Below, one piece after another: positions 34,056 through 46,100 of a DNA stretch of 64,000 bases. Every line of letters begins with the position of its first letter. Position 1 is the stretch's first letter. A model generated the notes under the pieces. It made no database searches. It was given only the letters and a program-made list of their open reading frames with translations, and was not told where the DNA came from. Source of the DNA: Lentinula raphanica (taxonomy: Eukaryota; Basidiomycota; Agaricomycetes; Agaricales; Omphalotaceae); NCBI GenBank assembly GCA_027919835.1, contig JANVFP010000005.1, positions 1,302,001-1,366,000 on the forward strand, given 5' to 3'. Both the position numbers and the translations under genes were made by a program.

Positions 34056-36771
34056 ATGAAAAACCAAAGGTAAGCAGCTACACAGGTATCATGATTATTC
34101 AGAGTGTCTGATAACGCTTGCAACTATAGTTCCAACCAGCACACTGAAATGTGAAATTTATGAAGTATGCTGTTGTTTATCCATGTATTAACTTTAAGTG
34201 CAGTTCTGGCATATTCAATAATGCACAGAATACAACAGTCACCGGTGGTGAGTTCAATGTAGCAGGAAGAGATATGAACATGTACAAGACCTACTATTGT
34301 AAGTGAAATATAAAGAGTGCACTTGCTACTAATTCTAGAGAATGACATGATAATTTAGATCTCTCATCTGATGAAGAGAAAAAACTCAAGGAATGGCTTG
34401 CTGCTCCAGATTGTTCCATCAACTATGCTACAGCTCTGGATAAAAAAGTAGCTGGAACAGGACAGTGGATCCTGGAAGATGCTACTTATTTGAAATGGAA
34501 GAAAGAAGTAGAACAAGGAAGTATTCTGTGGATTCAAGGCAAAGATAATAAAGTTTAGTGATTACTTTTGAAGTTTACCTAACAGTATATGTTCACATTG
34601 CAGCAGGATCAGGCAAAACATTCCTAGTGTGAGTGGACTGCCAATATTCAGAGTGCAATCTAAGCAACCTTGCTAAACTGCACATTTCAGAACAAGTATC
34701 ATTGAGCATCTTGATCAAACTAGGTTCTCAAGTTTCATAGCTTATCACTATTTTGATACTCGTGACAATACTGGAACCAAATCAAGTTTTCAAGGACTGT
34801 TGCTTTCTCTCATTCTGCAATTAGGTGCTCAAAACCAAACAATTCATCCAGCATTGAAGAATTTGCATGAATCATCAAAACATGGGCTTTCCTATTCAAA
34901 GTCTACTGTTATTGATCTTGTGAATACTTTAATGGAAATTGCAGAGAACTTAATTCAAGATAAACATCAGATATACATTATAATTGATGCTTTGAATGAA
35001 TGCAAAGAAATGGATAAAGTTTGGGAATTTTGTATGAAGATAATCAGTAGCTTTCAAATGATTGGGATCCTGGTTTCAAGTCGAAATCATCAACCTGAGA
35101 ACTACAACTACTTCACAGTCTCATTGGGGAAAAATTTTATGGTTGACAAAGATATTGCTACTTTCATAGAAAAACACATACTATTCACCAGCAAAACCTT
35201 GAAAGTCCAAGTAATAGAAACATTGATAAAAAAAGCAGATGGAGGGTAAGTTATATCATAAATATATCTTGTAATCAAGAGCTAAAGATATCAAAGGTTC
35301 CATTATATTGATTGTCAACTGCAGACACTGAAAGAGTGTGCTAACCAAAATCAAATATGCAAAGTACTAGCTGAATTACCTTGAGATCTGAAGGAAACAT
35401 ATGCAGAAGCTATCAGAAAATGCAAAAAGAGCATTCACTCTAAAAATGCATACTATATTTTTTTATGGCTTTTGAATTCTTTCATGCCTCTTTATATAGA
35501 TCAAGTAGCAATCATACTTTCAATTGATCTAGAAAAAAAATTAATTGATGCTGACACTGAAATGTTGATTGGGCTTGAAAAGATTATTGATACTACTTTG
35601 GTTACTGTTGATGCTAAGAATATTGTTCAACTGGCACATGCATCTGTGAAGGAATTCTTACTTGAGAGCAATAGTGATCTTACATACCACTTATTTGATA
35701 CTAATGCTCAATTAGCACACAATATTATAGCTCAAATGTGTCTTATTTATCTCTTGAACCCAAGTACAAATCAGCCTATCTATCAAGCATCCAAGTGGAA
35801 GAAAGATATCATCACATTTGGACAATATGCAGTTGAATATTGGGCAAAACATAGTCAATATAATGAAAAGACAGGAATCTCATGTGAAGATACAATACAA
35901 CTTACTTTGAAAATTTTAAAGAATGGATTTGAACCATTTGTAAATTGGAAGAATGTTTTCCAAAATATTGATTGTCAAAAGACCTGGAAAAAAGGATCTT
36001 TTGCAGATTGTAATAGCTTACATATTGGGGCATTTTTTGGATTCAGTAGAAGTGCTCAAAAGATATTGGTAAATTTTGCTTCAAAAAATGAAGGTGTGTT
36101 AATGAAATCTTTATTTTATATTGAAATAACTTATATTTAATCATATAGATATCAATGCATTAGAAAAAAATATGGAAACACCCTTACAGATAGCAATAGT
36201 CAATGGTTTTAAAGATATCACTAAACTCTTTCTTCAACATGGTGCTCATGTCAATGCTCAAGGAGGAAAATATGGAACTGCACTTCAAGCTGCAGCAAGC
36301 AGAGGTTACAGAGATACTGTCGAACTGCTGATCCAATATGGTGCAGATGTAAATGAGAAGAATGAAGGATATGAGATTGCAATTCAGAAAGCAACAGTTG
36401 AAGGTTTCTATAGCCAACATTTGAGAGTTGTGCCTACTCAGGATTCATATGAAGTTGCAACTCAATTAGCAGAGCTTGAGGATGAGGATAATTATAGATT
36501 TGCTCTTGAACCTATTGCAGATAACAATGATCAGAGGGGCAAATTTGGAACTGCACTTCAAGCAGCAGCAAGTGAAGGTCACAAAGATATTGTTGAACTT
36601 TTGATTCAACGTGGTGCAAATGTAAATGCTCAGGGTGGTTATTATGGGACTGCACTTCAAGCAGCAGCAGGTGAAGGTTACAAGGATATTGTAAAACTCT
36701 TGATTCAATATAATGCAAACATAAATGCAAAAGGTGGTCATTACAGAGTTGTACTTCAAGCAACATGTTAG
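34056..36771 (+). pseudogene. NACHT-ankyrin STAND protein (NLR-like), broken and 3'-truncated
   Basis: Seven exons restore one frame: 34,056-34,069, 34,204-34,298, 34,359-34,544, 34,604-34,628, 34,691-35,245, 35,297-36,093 and 36,149-36,771. The N-terminus has the motif IFNNAQNTTVTGGEF-N-AGRD and then GTGQWILE, typical of Agaricomycete NACHT proteins. Walker A (GKAGSGKT) spans the intron at 34,545-34,603, and Walker B is YIIIDALNEC. About four to five ankyrin repeats follow (for example TALQAAASEGHKDIVELLI). Such proteins are thought to work in self/non-self recognition. Two lesions are visible: the donor at 34,545 reads AT instead of GT, and TGA at 35,382-35,384 replaces a residue in ELP-DLKETY. 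The last repeat is cut by the copia LTR at 36,765. Base composition is far more AT-rich than the neighbours. Confidence 0.85.
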
Positions 36772-37189
36772 AGTTGAGGTTGAAGCCCTCAGACGGACCA
36801 TCAATAGGATGCGAGGACGCTGCGCGGACTCGTACGGATTTACCTTACCTAGTATGGACGACGTCTTTCCTTATGCGTTACTTATTCCTGTGCTCGCCGT
36901 TCTCCCTCTCTGTTTCATATATATACTTCCGTTTTTTTCACTTATATACGTTTTTTACCTACTTCGCACCTCAGTCGTTTACCACTACCTGTGGATCGCC
37001 TGAGGTGTGTATTCCTACTTACTTTGTCAGTATTTATTGAATACTTACCAACTTGATACAGTACATCAATACTCGTACTTACATGTACTCATTTCGTCAG
37101 GTACTGTATCTCCAATATCAGTCGTTTACCACTACCTGTGGATCGCCTGAGTACATCAATACTCGTACTTACCTGTACTCATTTCGTCA
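36765..37189 (+). repeat. Probable 5' LTR of the copia element
   Basis: Sequence beginning TGTTAGAGTTGAGG abruptly replaces the ankyrin reading frame. It runs to ATTTCGTCA, just before GGTTATGGGCCCC, a plausible primer-binding segment. It contains internal direct repeats: CAGTCGTTTACCACTACC at about 36,973 and 37,121, and CATCAATACTCGTACTTAC at about 37,064 and 37,154. No second LTR is in the window, so the boundaries are inferred. Confidence 0.6.
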
Positions 37190-37305
37190 GGTTATGGGCC
37201 CCGCGCTTTGAACACTGCACGGAATCGCGATTAACAGGAAATTCAAGACTCACAAAACTTTTTATCTACCTTTGAACCTAACCAAGAGACATTTGTTAAG
37301 TCACG

Positions 37306-38434
37306 ATGACTTCCACGACATCGAGCGGTTATGCGACAATACAATATCTCCCTGAAGATCAACGATTCAACGGGGAGAACTTCGTGTCGTTCAAAGATAT
37401 AATGTTGCCCACTGGAAGACTACGAGGCCTCGACATCTATTGGGAAGGCCGAGTTACCAACCCACATAATACTCCTTCACCATACACCTCTCCACCTGTC
37501 CCAACAGCTGTAAACGATCCAAACCCTACCACTCTTGAATACGATCTAAGAGAGTCTGTTGCCTACCTAACCCTTTGGTCGAATATAAAGAACCCCGATG
37601 GTCTGGGTATACCTCGTGGACTCAACTCGCACGAACTCTGGGAGTACCTGAAAACAGAGTTTGTGCATGTGGCCACGATTGCAAGACAGAGAAAGGAGGA
37701 CAACTTACGAGCGTGTAGGTATCCCGAAGAAGGGATGAAGGTTGCCGGGGAAGGGGGGTATGCAGAAAAGATGAGACTCCTTCTCAAGGAGGCTAAAGAC
37801 TCGGGAGCATCTATCTCCAATGAACAATTCATCACCATCTTCCTCAATTCCTTTCCTAGAAATCCGGTCTGGGTGGTTTACACAGGTTCCCTCATGAGCG
37901 AACGTAACTTCAATACCATCGTATCACATCTTGATGAGTACTATATGCATATTGGCGGGGGAGCGAATGCTCAATCGTCAAGCGTATTTGCCGCCAACAA
38001 GGTTACCGCGCTTCAGGCTGAAGTTGCGGAACTTAAAGCGATGATAGCTCAGGGGTATTCCCGTTCGTCTTCTGGACAAGGAGGGAAAGGACCAGCTAAT
38101 CCCGACCTCGTCTGCACGAATGCCAACTGCCGTGGGCGTGGACATACCATCGAAAATTGCTGGAAGCTAGGTGGAGGAAAACAAGGTCAATACCCTAAAT
38201 GGTGGAAAGGCAAACGAGATGCTCCCCTTATCAATACAAACACACCCACTGCCAACCAAGCCAACTCGACTGAACCCATTACATTGGGAAACCACTATGC
38301 CCTCACTACGATCGTACACACTGCATTGAATGCCCAGTCAAGTGGACCTATCCGGACCTTCGCCGATACCGGCGCTTCCGCCCACTTCTTTAGAGATCGA
38401 GAGGTATTCAAGACACTGGCAGGGAACCAATATA
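37306..38434 (+). CDS. Copia Gag and protease start, interrupted
   Basis: ATG 37,306 opens a frame with a copia Gag domain (RFNGENFVSFKD, then YLTLWSNIKN and WEYLKTEF). A zinc knuckle follows, CTNANCRGRGHTIENC, whose first two Cys are spaced by four rather than the usual two residues. The retroviral-type protease active site is FADTGASAHFF. The frame is then broken by the foldback element at 38,435. Gag packages element RNA into virus-like particles and the protease matures it. Removing the foldback and one copy of its 4-bp duplication restores GNQYIDSLPVRTG, as expected for copia. Confidence 0.88.
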
Positions 38435-39049
38435 TGCCATCTGTGAAAGGCCTTGTAATATATTTAATTTTACTGATTATTTTACACAGGGAAAATAATT
38501 AATATTACATTTACAATAACATCTGCAAAAGAATAAATTATATGGCGCATATAATGGCCGAAAAATTTCCGTAAAAACAGGCAACATATTCGAAGATATA
38601 TTTTAGATTTTTCAGCATTTTTTCCCGATTTTATAGTGTATATTTGACCCCAGTAAAATATTGTATTTTACAAAATCATTTTGTGTGGGAAAAAGAGTAT
38701 ATATTACAGCTGCAAAAAGCAACGGGCGATGATCGCCATGTTGGGCGCCGATCATCGCCCGTTGCTTTTCGCAGCTGTAATATATACTCTTTTTCCCACG
38801 CAAAATGATTTTGTAAAATATAATATTTTACTGGGGTCAAATATACACTATAAAATCGGGAAAAAATGCCGAAAAATCTAACATATATCTTCAAATATAT
38901 TGCCCATTTTTACGGAAATTTTTCGGCCGTTATATGCGCCATATAACTTATTCTTTTGCAGATGTTATTGTAAATGTAATATTAATTATTTTCCCTATGT
39001 AAAATAATCAGTAAAATTAAATATATTACAAAGTCTTTCACAGATGGCA
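38435..39049. mobile_element. Foldback element: near-perfect 615-bp palindrome inserted in copia
   Basis: The two arms of about 300 nt (38,435-38,738 and 38,746-39,049) are inverted copies, about 95% identical by eye, with only a few unpaired bases at the centre near 38,742. The termini are TGCCATCTGTGAAAG and its reverse complement. The flanks are TATA on both sides (38,431-38,434 and 39,050-39,053), and the copia frame is restored by removing element plus one TATA. ORFs predicted on both strands are mirror images and are not genes. It must move by a transposase supplied in trans. Confidence 0.9.
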
Positions 39050-39780
39050 TATATTGATTCCCTGCCAGTGAGAACAGGTTCAGTTGGAAACTCATCTAAA
39101 GAAGGAGTCAACTTTCAAATCCTGGGTGTAGGAGACGTTGAAATCCGAGTAGTATACAAGAACGTTGCTCACCTGCTGACGTTCCGGAACGTTCTCCATG
39201 CTCCAGATATTGCGTCAAACCTAATCTCGGTTGGGGCTCTCGATAAGCTAAAGTGGAAAGTGATCATTGCAGGAGGGAGAATGATTTTCCACGAGCCCAA
39301 TGGATCTGAAGTTTTTGAAGGAAGACTGTCAAATGGGCTCTACCTCATCGAAGGATCCTTGACGTACAATGGCCCAACTGCTCTTGCCGCCCGATCATTG
39401 TATTCTCCTGGCGACCTGAAGCTATGGCATCGTCGATTTGCTCACGCTGGGATGAACCGTATCACAAACGCTTCCAACCTAGTCAATGGACTTGAAATCA
39501 CTGTCCAGAGCCGTGATACGTGTGAAGATTGCATCCTGGGTAATCACCGTCGTCGTCCTTTCGACGGTGATCGCGGGAACGAGATTCATCCACTTGAGAG
39601 GGTGTACTTGGACATCTTTGGACCAATGAGAGTAAAGTCTGTGGGGGGCGCGAGCTATGCGATGATACTCGTTGATGGCGCTACTTCCCGGAAAAATGGG
39701 TACTATCTTGCCAATCGTACCGCGGTAACCACCCTGGATAAGGTTGAAGACTACCGGGTGACTTCAGAGAAACAGACAGG
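39050..39780 (+). CDS. Copia Pol fragment: pre-integrase and start of integrase
   Basis: The frame continues from the protease region: LTFRNVLHAPDIASNLISVG, then the GAG-pre-integrase motif LWHRRFAHAGMNRI and CEDCILGNH, completing an HHCC zinc finger. The integrase core begins with YLDIFGPM (first catalytic Asp) and ILVDGATSRKNGYYL (second Asp region weak). Homology ends near EKQTG at about 39,780; the open frame runs on to 39,835 with unrelated residues. The D,D,E triad is therefore incomplete. Confidence 0.85.
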
Positions 39781-39837
39781 GTTTGTGAAGGATAGTAGTG
39801 GTATAGACTATACTCCTCCGTTGGGACATGCTTAGAA

Positions 39838-40713
39838 GAGACTTACAATACAGTGTTTGACATTACATAATATGATTTTTGCTTTACTTGTTACCTCTAT
39901 GGTGTGAACCTCGTCATCTGCTTCGGGTCCCTACGCGACGATATCCTCGGCTGGGCATCCATAGACTGCTCCCCTGTGAAGGGAGACATCACCTCATAAT
40001 CCAGAGTCACAGGATCCCTTTCGTAGGGTAACACGACCCTCTTCTAGGGACACAAGAAACTCATTCTCGCGCTCGACTCATCTCTCGCGCGTTCCTCTTT
40101 CTCCACTCGGCCTCGACCTCATTACGACAATCCGTCTACCAGCAATAGTAGTCGGAGTTCATCTTTTACACCAATGCTTCACATTGGTGGGGGTACCGCG
40201 GAACTCCCTACCGCTGGTCAGGATTTGGAGAGTCGTTAGGAGTTATATCTCACCTAGCCGTGGATGGTGCTTATAAGCACATCCTATACGACTGTATTGG
40301 ACTATCATAACGACGCCTGTAGTTTGTTTCTGATTTCCAATATATCTTTAACATTCACTTCCTCTCTGTCATTCTCGTGAGCGAATTCCTGGTGCTTAGT
40401 GTGTCTCACGGGTGTGCCGGGTCGGGTCGGATGGCTAGGCAGTAACCCGGCACCCGATCAACACACCCGGCACACTTCTGGCAGGGTGAGGCCGGCCTGA
40501 CGGCCCAATAATATATGTATAATATTTAGTAATTTACAGAAGCACAGGTTGTCTGTCAAAGGACGTAGCTCTTACCCAGCCGAGAATCAGAACATTACTC
40601 TCAAAGAACCTTCGTACACATTCAGTCAGCATCACCCCAAGTTCCGTTAAGCGGATAGAGACACGACAGATCCTCGTGTTCGTTGGAATATCTTCTCGCC
40701 TTCCTCGAATACC
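39838..40713 (+). repeat. Probable 5' LTR and leader of gypsy-2
   Basis: This non-coding stretch lies between the truncated copia frame and gypsy-1. Because gypsy-1's target duplication joins it directly to the sequence 21 bp before the gypsy-2 gag ATG, it should contain the gypsy-2 LTR and leader. It includes a GC-rich hairpin, GTGTGCCGGGT at about 40,411 facing ACCCGGCACAC at about 40,465-40,475. No second LTR copy is present to fix the ends, and no primer-binding site could be assigned. Confidence 0.45.
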
Positions 40714-41300
40714 TGTTAGGACCGTGCCACCGACGGAGTCGGAGCTCCGATCAGAGACACAGAGGATTGTTGAACGTTAGTGTTGTTATTGAGCAACACC
40801 CTCGCCACGTTACCGTGTTCAACCAAGAGAACAGAGGAGGACGAGTACAACGTGTACGAAGTCCGACGGAGGTTCGGAGTCGGCGATGATCAATGATCAA
40901 GACGACACCGAGAGCACAGAGGTGAGTGTTAACGTTAACGAGGTAATCCAAGTTGATATTAAAACTGAGGTATGTAAGTATGTACAGGCTCCTTATATAC
41001 TGTACGGATAGTCAGTCTAATCTAAAGTACAATAAGACGATACACATCTCGGTACTACAGCATCGGAGGAAAGAAAGACAATAAGCTATTGTAAAGTAAA
41101 TCAATATAAAGGTCAGCTGAGCTGTCAGAGAATAAAACAATAAGATCATAATCAAGTATAAGACCAGACCGATGCGCCGACGGAATCGGAAGGAGGGACA
41201 AGGCGGACACTGCTAGGCATGACAAGAGAGATTCAGGAAATCTCTAAGTCCAATCGCTGAGTGAAGCTCCGACGGAGCTCCGAGGATTATGGTCGTAACA
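40714..41300 (-). repeat. Gypsy-1 LTR, 3' copy relative to gag-pol
   Basis: 587 bp, from TGTTAGGACCG to GGTCGTAACA on the plus strand. It carries the G/C variant at all five positions that differ from the other LTR. Confidence 0.95.
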
Positions 41301-41514
41301 GTATCCCCCTCTTAGGCTTGAGCCCTCGAAAGCCGATGACACCATCACCACGATCAGATGACTAGGTTGATCCGATCACATGACTCCGTCGGTCCGATTC
41401 TAGAACAATGGAATCGGGGTGCCCGATTTGGAAAAACGTTTTGATGGTGGTCTCAAATCCAAACGCGAATCGACCGGCCCTAAAGTAGCATGGTCCGTGC
41501 GCCGATCCGAAAGT

Positions 41515-41565
41515 ATAAAAGCCAAAGGTGAATGAGGGACTTAGCCAAAATTTCCCTCTTACGTC
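41515..41565 (+). promoter_or_regulatory. TATA box and leader of the antisense gene in gypsy-1
   Basis: TATAAAA at about 41,515 lies roughly 50 bp before ATG 41,566 on the plus strand, just inside the element next to the LTR. The spacing fits a fungal core promoter with a short leader. Confidence 0.5.
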
Positions 41566-42796
41566 ATGTCCCGCTCTCAACCAAACGTCAGTACCATCAC
41601 CACCACCACCGCCATCGGTCGGGAGGAGGAGTTGGTTATTTTCTTGCCTCGGAACCGAGAAACACCCGCCGAACGCCGTCGACGAGAGGCGGAGGAGGAG
41701 GAAGCGGCACTGCAAGAGCTCCAACAACGGAGGGAGGAAAATCAACGACGGCGAGAAGCAGAAGAAGCCGAAGAAAAGAAAAAGGAGGAAGAAGAGGCAG
41801 CACGCCTTGCGGAGGAGGAGCGTCTCCGACGGGAGGCAGAGGAGGCAGCAGAGGCGGAACGCCGCCGGACGATTAAGGAGGGGAAGAAGAGGAAGGCAGA
41901 GGAGGAGAAGGCTAACAAGGCCAAAAAAGCCAAAGTCGCTGACTCCGGTCAGGGACCGTCGTCGGAGCAGCTTCGAGCTGCTCGGCTTCGTCGGTTTTCG
42001 AGGACCTCGGTGAGTAATCCTTCCTTTCCGACTGCTAATGCTAACTTCTCTTGTAGAATGCCTCTACCAGAGCGTCTCCGGCGGAGGCCATCGGAGAAGC
42101 GGGACCTTCTCGCAAAAGGTATGTACCGGAATTTCCTTTTATTCCTTTTGTGGTAAGTTACTAATCCATCTCCTTTTTCTTCATTTCCTGACTTAAAGAC
42201 AGAACGTCGGAACTGGTGGGGATCCCAGTGACGACGAGTATCCGGGAGGGGACGACGATGACGATGACGATTCCGACGACGACCCCGAGCCTAGTGGAGA
42301 CGAGACGCCGAAGGAACAAGAGGCATGCGAGAGGTGCCGTCGGCTCGAAAGAGTCGAGGCATGCGTACCTCAGAAAGGCAAAAACACCGTCGCCTGTCAG
42401 CCGTGCCATGACAATAAACAACAGTGCACCTGGACCGGATCCGTCGCTGTCACCGCAGCGCCCACTCGAAAATCGAAACCTCGGAAGGCCAAGGTCCCAC
42501 TTCCTCGTCGGCCGGAAACCAGCTCCTCTAGGTTAACAAACCTGGAGATTGATATTCAGGCCCTAAAGGAAGGGTTTGTTGACATGGTCCAAGGTCAACA
42601 CGAACTAACGGAATTGGTTCGGGACTCCGCAGCTACGACGGACCAGCGCCTACAGGCACTCGAGAGGAGGTTTTCTAACCTCGAAGGAACTCTCGTGAAC
42701 TTGATGAGGGTAGCACTGGGAGTGAAGGAAGGTGAAGGGGAAGAACAGGAGAAGGAAGCGCCGAAGGGATCGGAATCGGAGGAGGACGAAGAGTAA
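41566..42796 (+). CDS. Antisense accessory protein of gypsy-1: coiled coil plus six-cysteine cluster
   Basis: Exons 41,566-42,009, 42,057-42,118 and 42,199-42,796 join into an intact 367-aa frame. GT-AG introns of 47 and 80 bp interrupt it. Residues about 30-130 form a strongly charged Glu/Arg coiled coil. A Lys-rich, NLS-like KKRKAEEEK-KAKKAK stretch follows, then an Asp-rich segment. The Cys pattern (CERC, 8 residues, C, 10 residues, CQPC, 6 residues, C) resembles a fungal zinc cluster. A second helical segment (ALERRFSNLEGTLVNLM) and an acidic tail end the protein. It runs opposite to gag-pol and its stop is 330 bp from the pol stop. A role as a DNA-binding regulator of the element or of host chromatin is inference; transduced host origin is possible. 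Confidence 0.75.
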
Positions 42797-43125
42797 GGAC
42801 TTAAATAAGAATTTGTTGTATATAAATTTTCTTGGTTTTTCTTGAAGTCCAAAATGTATATACTAAAAATTGTTCATTGTGAAGTCCAATTGAAGGAAAA
42901 ATAGTAAAGTAACTATCATAATGAAAATAACGATGAGTCCGACGGAGATCCGTCGGAATTGACTTAGAAAAATTTAAGGAAAAATATAAACGCTCAATTT
43001 ACTATCATCGCGTTTATACTCAATCAGTATAAATACCGAGAGTGTTGAATAAATTACACCGAAGTGTAGTGTTAGTACAACAATGAAGACAGAAGTAAAA
43101 TCAATGATATAAGATGAACACATAG
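42797..43125. other. Convergent 3' ends within gypsy-1
   Basis: AT-rich sequence between the antisense gene's stop and the pol stop. It contains GTCCGACGGAGATCCGTCGG, a near-palindrome, at about 42,932-42,951. Confidence 0.5.
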
Positions 43126-46100
43126 CTAAGTCAAAGGTCCGGGTTTGTCTGGATATCGGAGGTGGAACGCCGGAATGAGTTCGTCGGCATGAATGTCGTC
43201 TGCAGCAACCCAAGAGAACTCCTCATTGGTACCTTCATAACCAGACCATCTAACGAAGTACCGGAGGGGACAACGTTTGAACCGACGGTCCAGCTTTGAA
43301 TCAAGTACTTCAGCAACGAGGTACTCAACTTCACCTTCAACCTCTATCGGAGGTGGAGGTGTTTGGGTCCGATTCGGAATCGGATTCAGATAGGAGGGTT
43401 CGAGTTGTGAGACATGGAATACAGGATGAATGCGACGAAGATAATCGGGGAGTTGTATCTTGTATGAGAGAGAGCCGATCTTCTCAAGAACCGTGAAAGG
43501 TCCAAGATACTTCTCTGCAAACTTCGCTGTAGGTCGAGTGGATCTAATGTATTTTGCTAGAACGAAGACTTCCGATCCGACGGAGAACTCCGGCGGAGGA
43601 ATTCGTTTTCGATCAGCCTGTTCCTTGTATTTCTTTTGAGCATTAGTGATTTCATCACGTAGAAAAGTATGAAGCTCATCAAGATTAACAACGAAATCCT
43701 TGGCTAAGTCGGAGCGAATATCAATCTCCGGTCGGACTGTGATGTTCGGATGGTAGCCTTTGTTAGCAAAGAACGGAGTAAGACCAGTGGAAGCGTTAGG
43801 AGCGTTGTTATAAGCAAATTCCGCAATCGGAAGAAGGGATGACCAATCGTCCTGTTGATAAGAACAATAGATCCGGATGTACTGCTCCAGAGTTTGGTTT
43901 ACTCGTTCGGTTTGACCATCAGCTTCCGGATGATAACCAGACGTATAGTGTAATTCCATCGACAAAGCTTGACCTAAAGCTCGGAAAAACGCCGAAACGA
44001 ATTCCGATCCTCGGTCGGAGGTAACATGATTCGGAACACCGTGTTTAGAGAAGACATGAATAACGAAAAGTTGCGCCAATTGTTCGGAGGTGATTTTGTC
44101 GTCACAGGCAATAAAGATAGCTTGTTTGGAAGCACGGTCGACTACGACCAAGATAGCGGTGTAGCCGTCGGAGTCAGGAAGTTGTTCGATGAAATCCATT
44201 GAGATTGAATCCCAAGGACGAGAAGGCACAGGGAGAGGTTTGAGAAGTCCATAGGGACGATGCCGACGGGGTTTATTCCGACCGCAAATCGTACAAGACG
44301 AAACATAGTCCTTAACGAATTCTCGTACCTTTGGCCAAGTATATTGACAACGTACAGCTTCGAGAGTCCGATTCTGACCAAAGTGGCCAGAGAGAGGATG
44401 ATCATGAAAGAATCGGAGGATCTGCAACCTGAGATCTCCGAAGTTCGGAACATAGATTCGACCATCCAGACGCAAGAGACCATCTAAACCCATAGTCCAT
44501 CGGAGGTTAGAAGGATCATCGACCAACTTCAATCCTACCATCGCTTCGCCGTCGGAGGAGTAATGTTCTCGGATCGATTGATGAACTGCTTCAAAGTCCA
44601 TGACAACCGACGCTCGAAGAACAGGACCTTCAAGGAAGGTAGCACGAAGTGATGTAGTGAGTTGATCATTAGTGAATATGGGTCTAAAATTGTGAGGATT
44701 AACTTGCGCGTAGCCGATATCCCCCTCTTTGGGATAGACGTCCCATCGTCTAGTCATAGCGTCAGGTTTCGCACCGAGTTTTCCAGGACGGAAACGGATA
44801 ACGAAGTTGAACTGGTGAAGGTATTCGGACCATCGGACCTGCCGTCGGGTAAGAATCTTCGTAGTGGAGAAATACTCCAGATTCTTGTGATCAGTAACGA
44901 TGTCGATCGGAGTGCCCGAACCTTCAAGGTAATGCCGCCAAGCTTTAAAAGCTTCGAAGATTGCTAGCAATTCCTTGTCATGAGTGTCATAGTTCAATTC
45001 GGCAGAGTGGAAAGTGCGAGAAAGGAAGGCCACCGGATGAATTTCTCCATCGGCGCCGACGATGGATAGGATAGCTGCTAGAGCATAATCCGACGCATCT
45101 GTTTCGACAATAAGAGGTTTATCAGGTTCCCAATGAGAAAGAATAGGGGCGTGAGTGAAAGCGTGCTTAAGCGTATCGAAGGAATCTTGACATTCCGAAG
45201 TCCAGACCCATGGAGTATCTTTCCGAGTGAGTCGGTTCATCGGAACGACGATATCACTGTAATTGTGAATAAAACGACGATAGAAATTCGCAAAACCCAG
45301 GAAGGACTGGATGTCCTTAACCTTCCTTGGCGTCGGCCAATCGATAATAGCCTTGATTTTGTCCTCGGCCATGGAAAGTCCGTCGGGGGAGAGAATATAC
45401 CCAAGATATTCAACCGTATCAATTCCGAATTCACATTTCGCCGGATTGCAGAAAAGTTTGTGTTTGCGAAGACGTCGAAGAACCTCTTTGACATGCTCCT
45501 CATGCGCCGTCGGATCGTCGGAGTAGATGAGGATATCGTCAAGATAGACTATAACACAGACATCGAGTAAGTCAGCAAAGATATCATTGACGAAACGTTG
45601 AAATGCAGCAGGAGCATTGGTGAGACCAAACGGCATGACCAGCCATTCAAAAGAACCATATCGGGTTCGGAACGTGGTCTTCCATTCGTCTCCGTCGGCG
45701 ATCCGAACGAGATGATAAGCATGAGCGAGATCCAACTTCGTATAGATTTTCGCTTTCTTCGGGGCGTCAAGCAAATCGGAAATGAGTGGGAGAGGATACC
45801 GATCTTTTTTGGTGATGCGGTTTAGTCCTCGGAAGTCGACGCAGAGTCGGAGAGAGCCATCCTTCTTCGGAACGAAGAGAACAGGAGCTCCGTGAGGAGA
45901 AGTCGAAGGCCGAATGGCTCCGCTAACCAACTGTTTGTCGATGAATTCTCGTAGAGCTTCCAGCTCACGAGGGGAGAGTGGGTAAATTCTTCCGATCGGA
46001 GGTTCCGCACCTTCCTCCAGATCAATCTTTAGGTCGTAAGACCTATGTTCTGGGAGCACTTCTGACTCGACTTCATCGAAGACATCAGTGAAATCCCGAT

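Larger units (their letters stand above)
36765..39838 (+). mobile_element. Ty1/copia retrotransposon, 3'-truncated
   Basis: The element has a probable 5' LTR, gag and protease, a foldback insertion, then the pre-integrase zinc region and the start of integrase. The frame loses homology after about 39,780, and integrase core, reverse transcriptase, RNase H and 3' LTR are missing. The simplest reading is that gypsy-2 inserted here and the remainder lies to the right of the window. A deletion cannot be excluded, and the exact right boundary is uncertain. Confidence 0.8.

Noticed and set aside
36725..37040. ORFs spanning the NACHT/copia junction
   Set aside because: They run from the ankyrin repeats into the LTR and are chance fusions created by the insertion.
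38612..38894. Overlapping 60-70 aa ORFs on both strands with the same protein
   Set aside because: They are the two arms of the 615-bp palindrome read from opposite strands.
45133..45570. ORFs antisense to gypsy-1 pol
   Set aside because: They overlap the conserved reverse transcriptase frame and have no domain; shadows.
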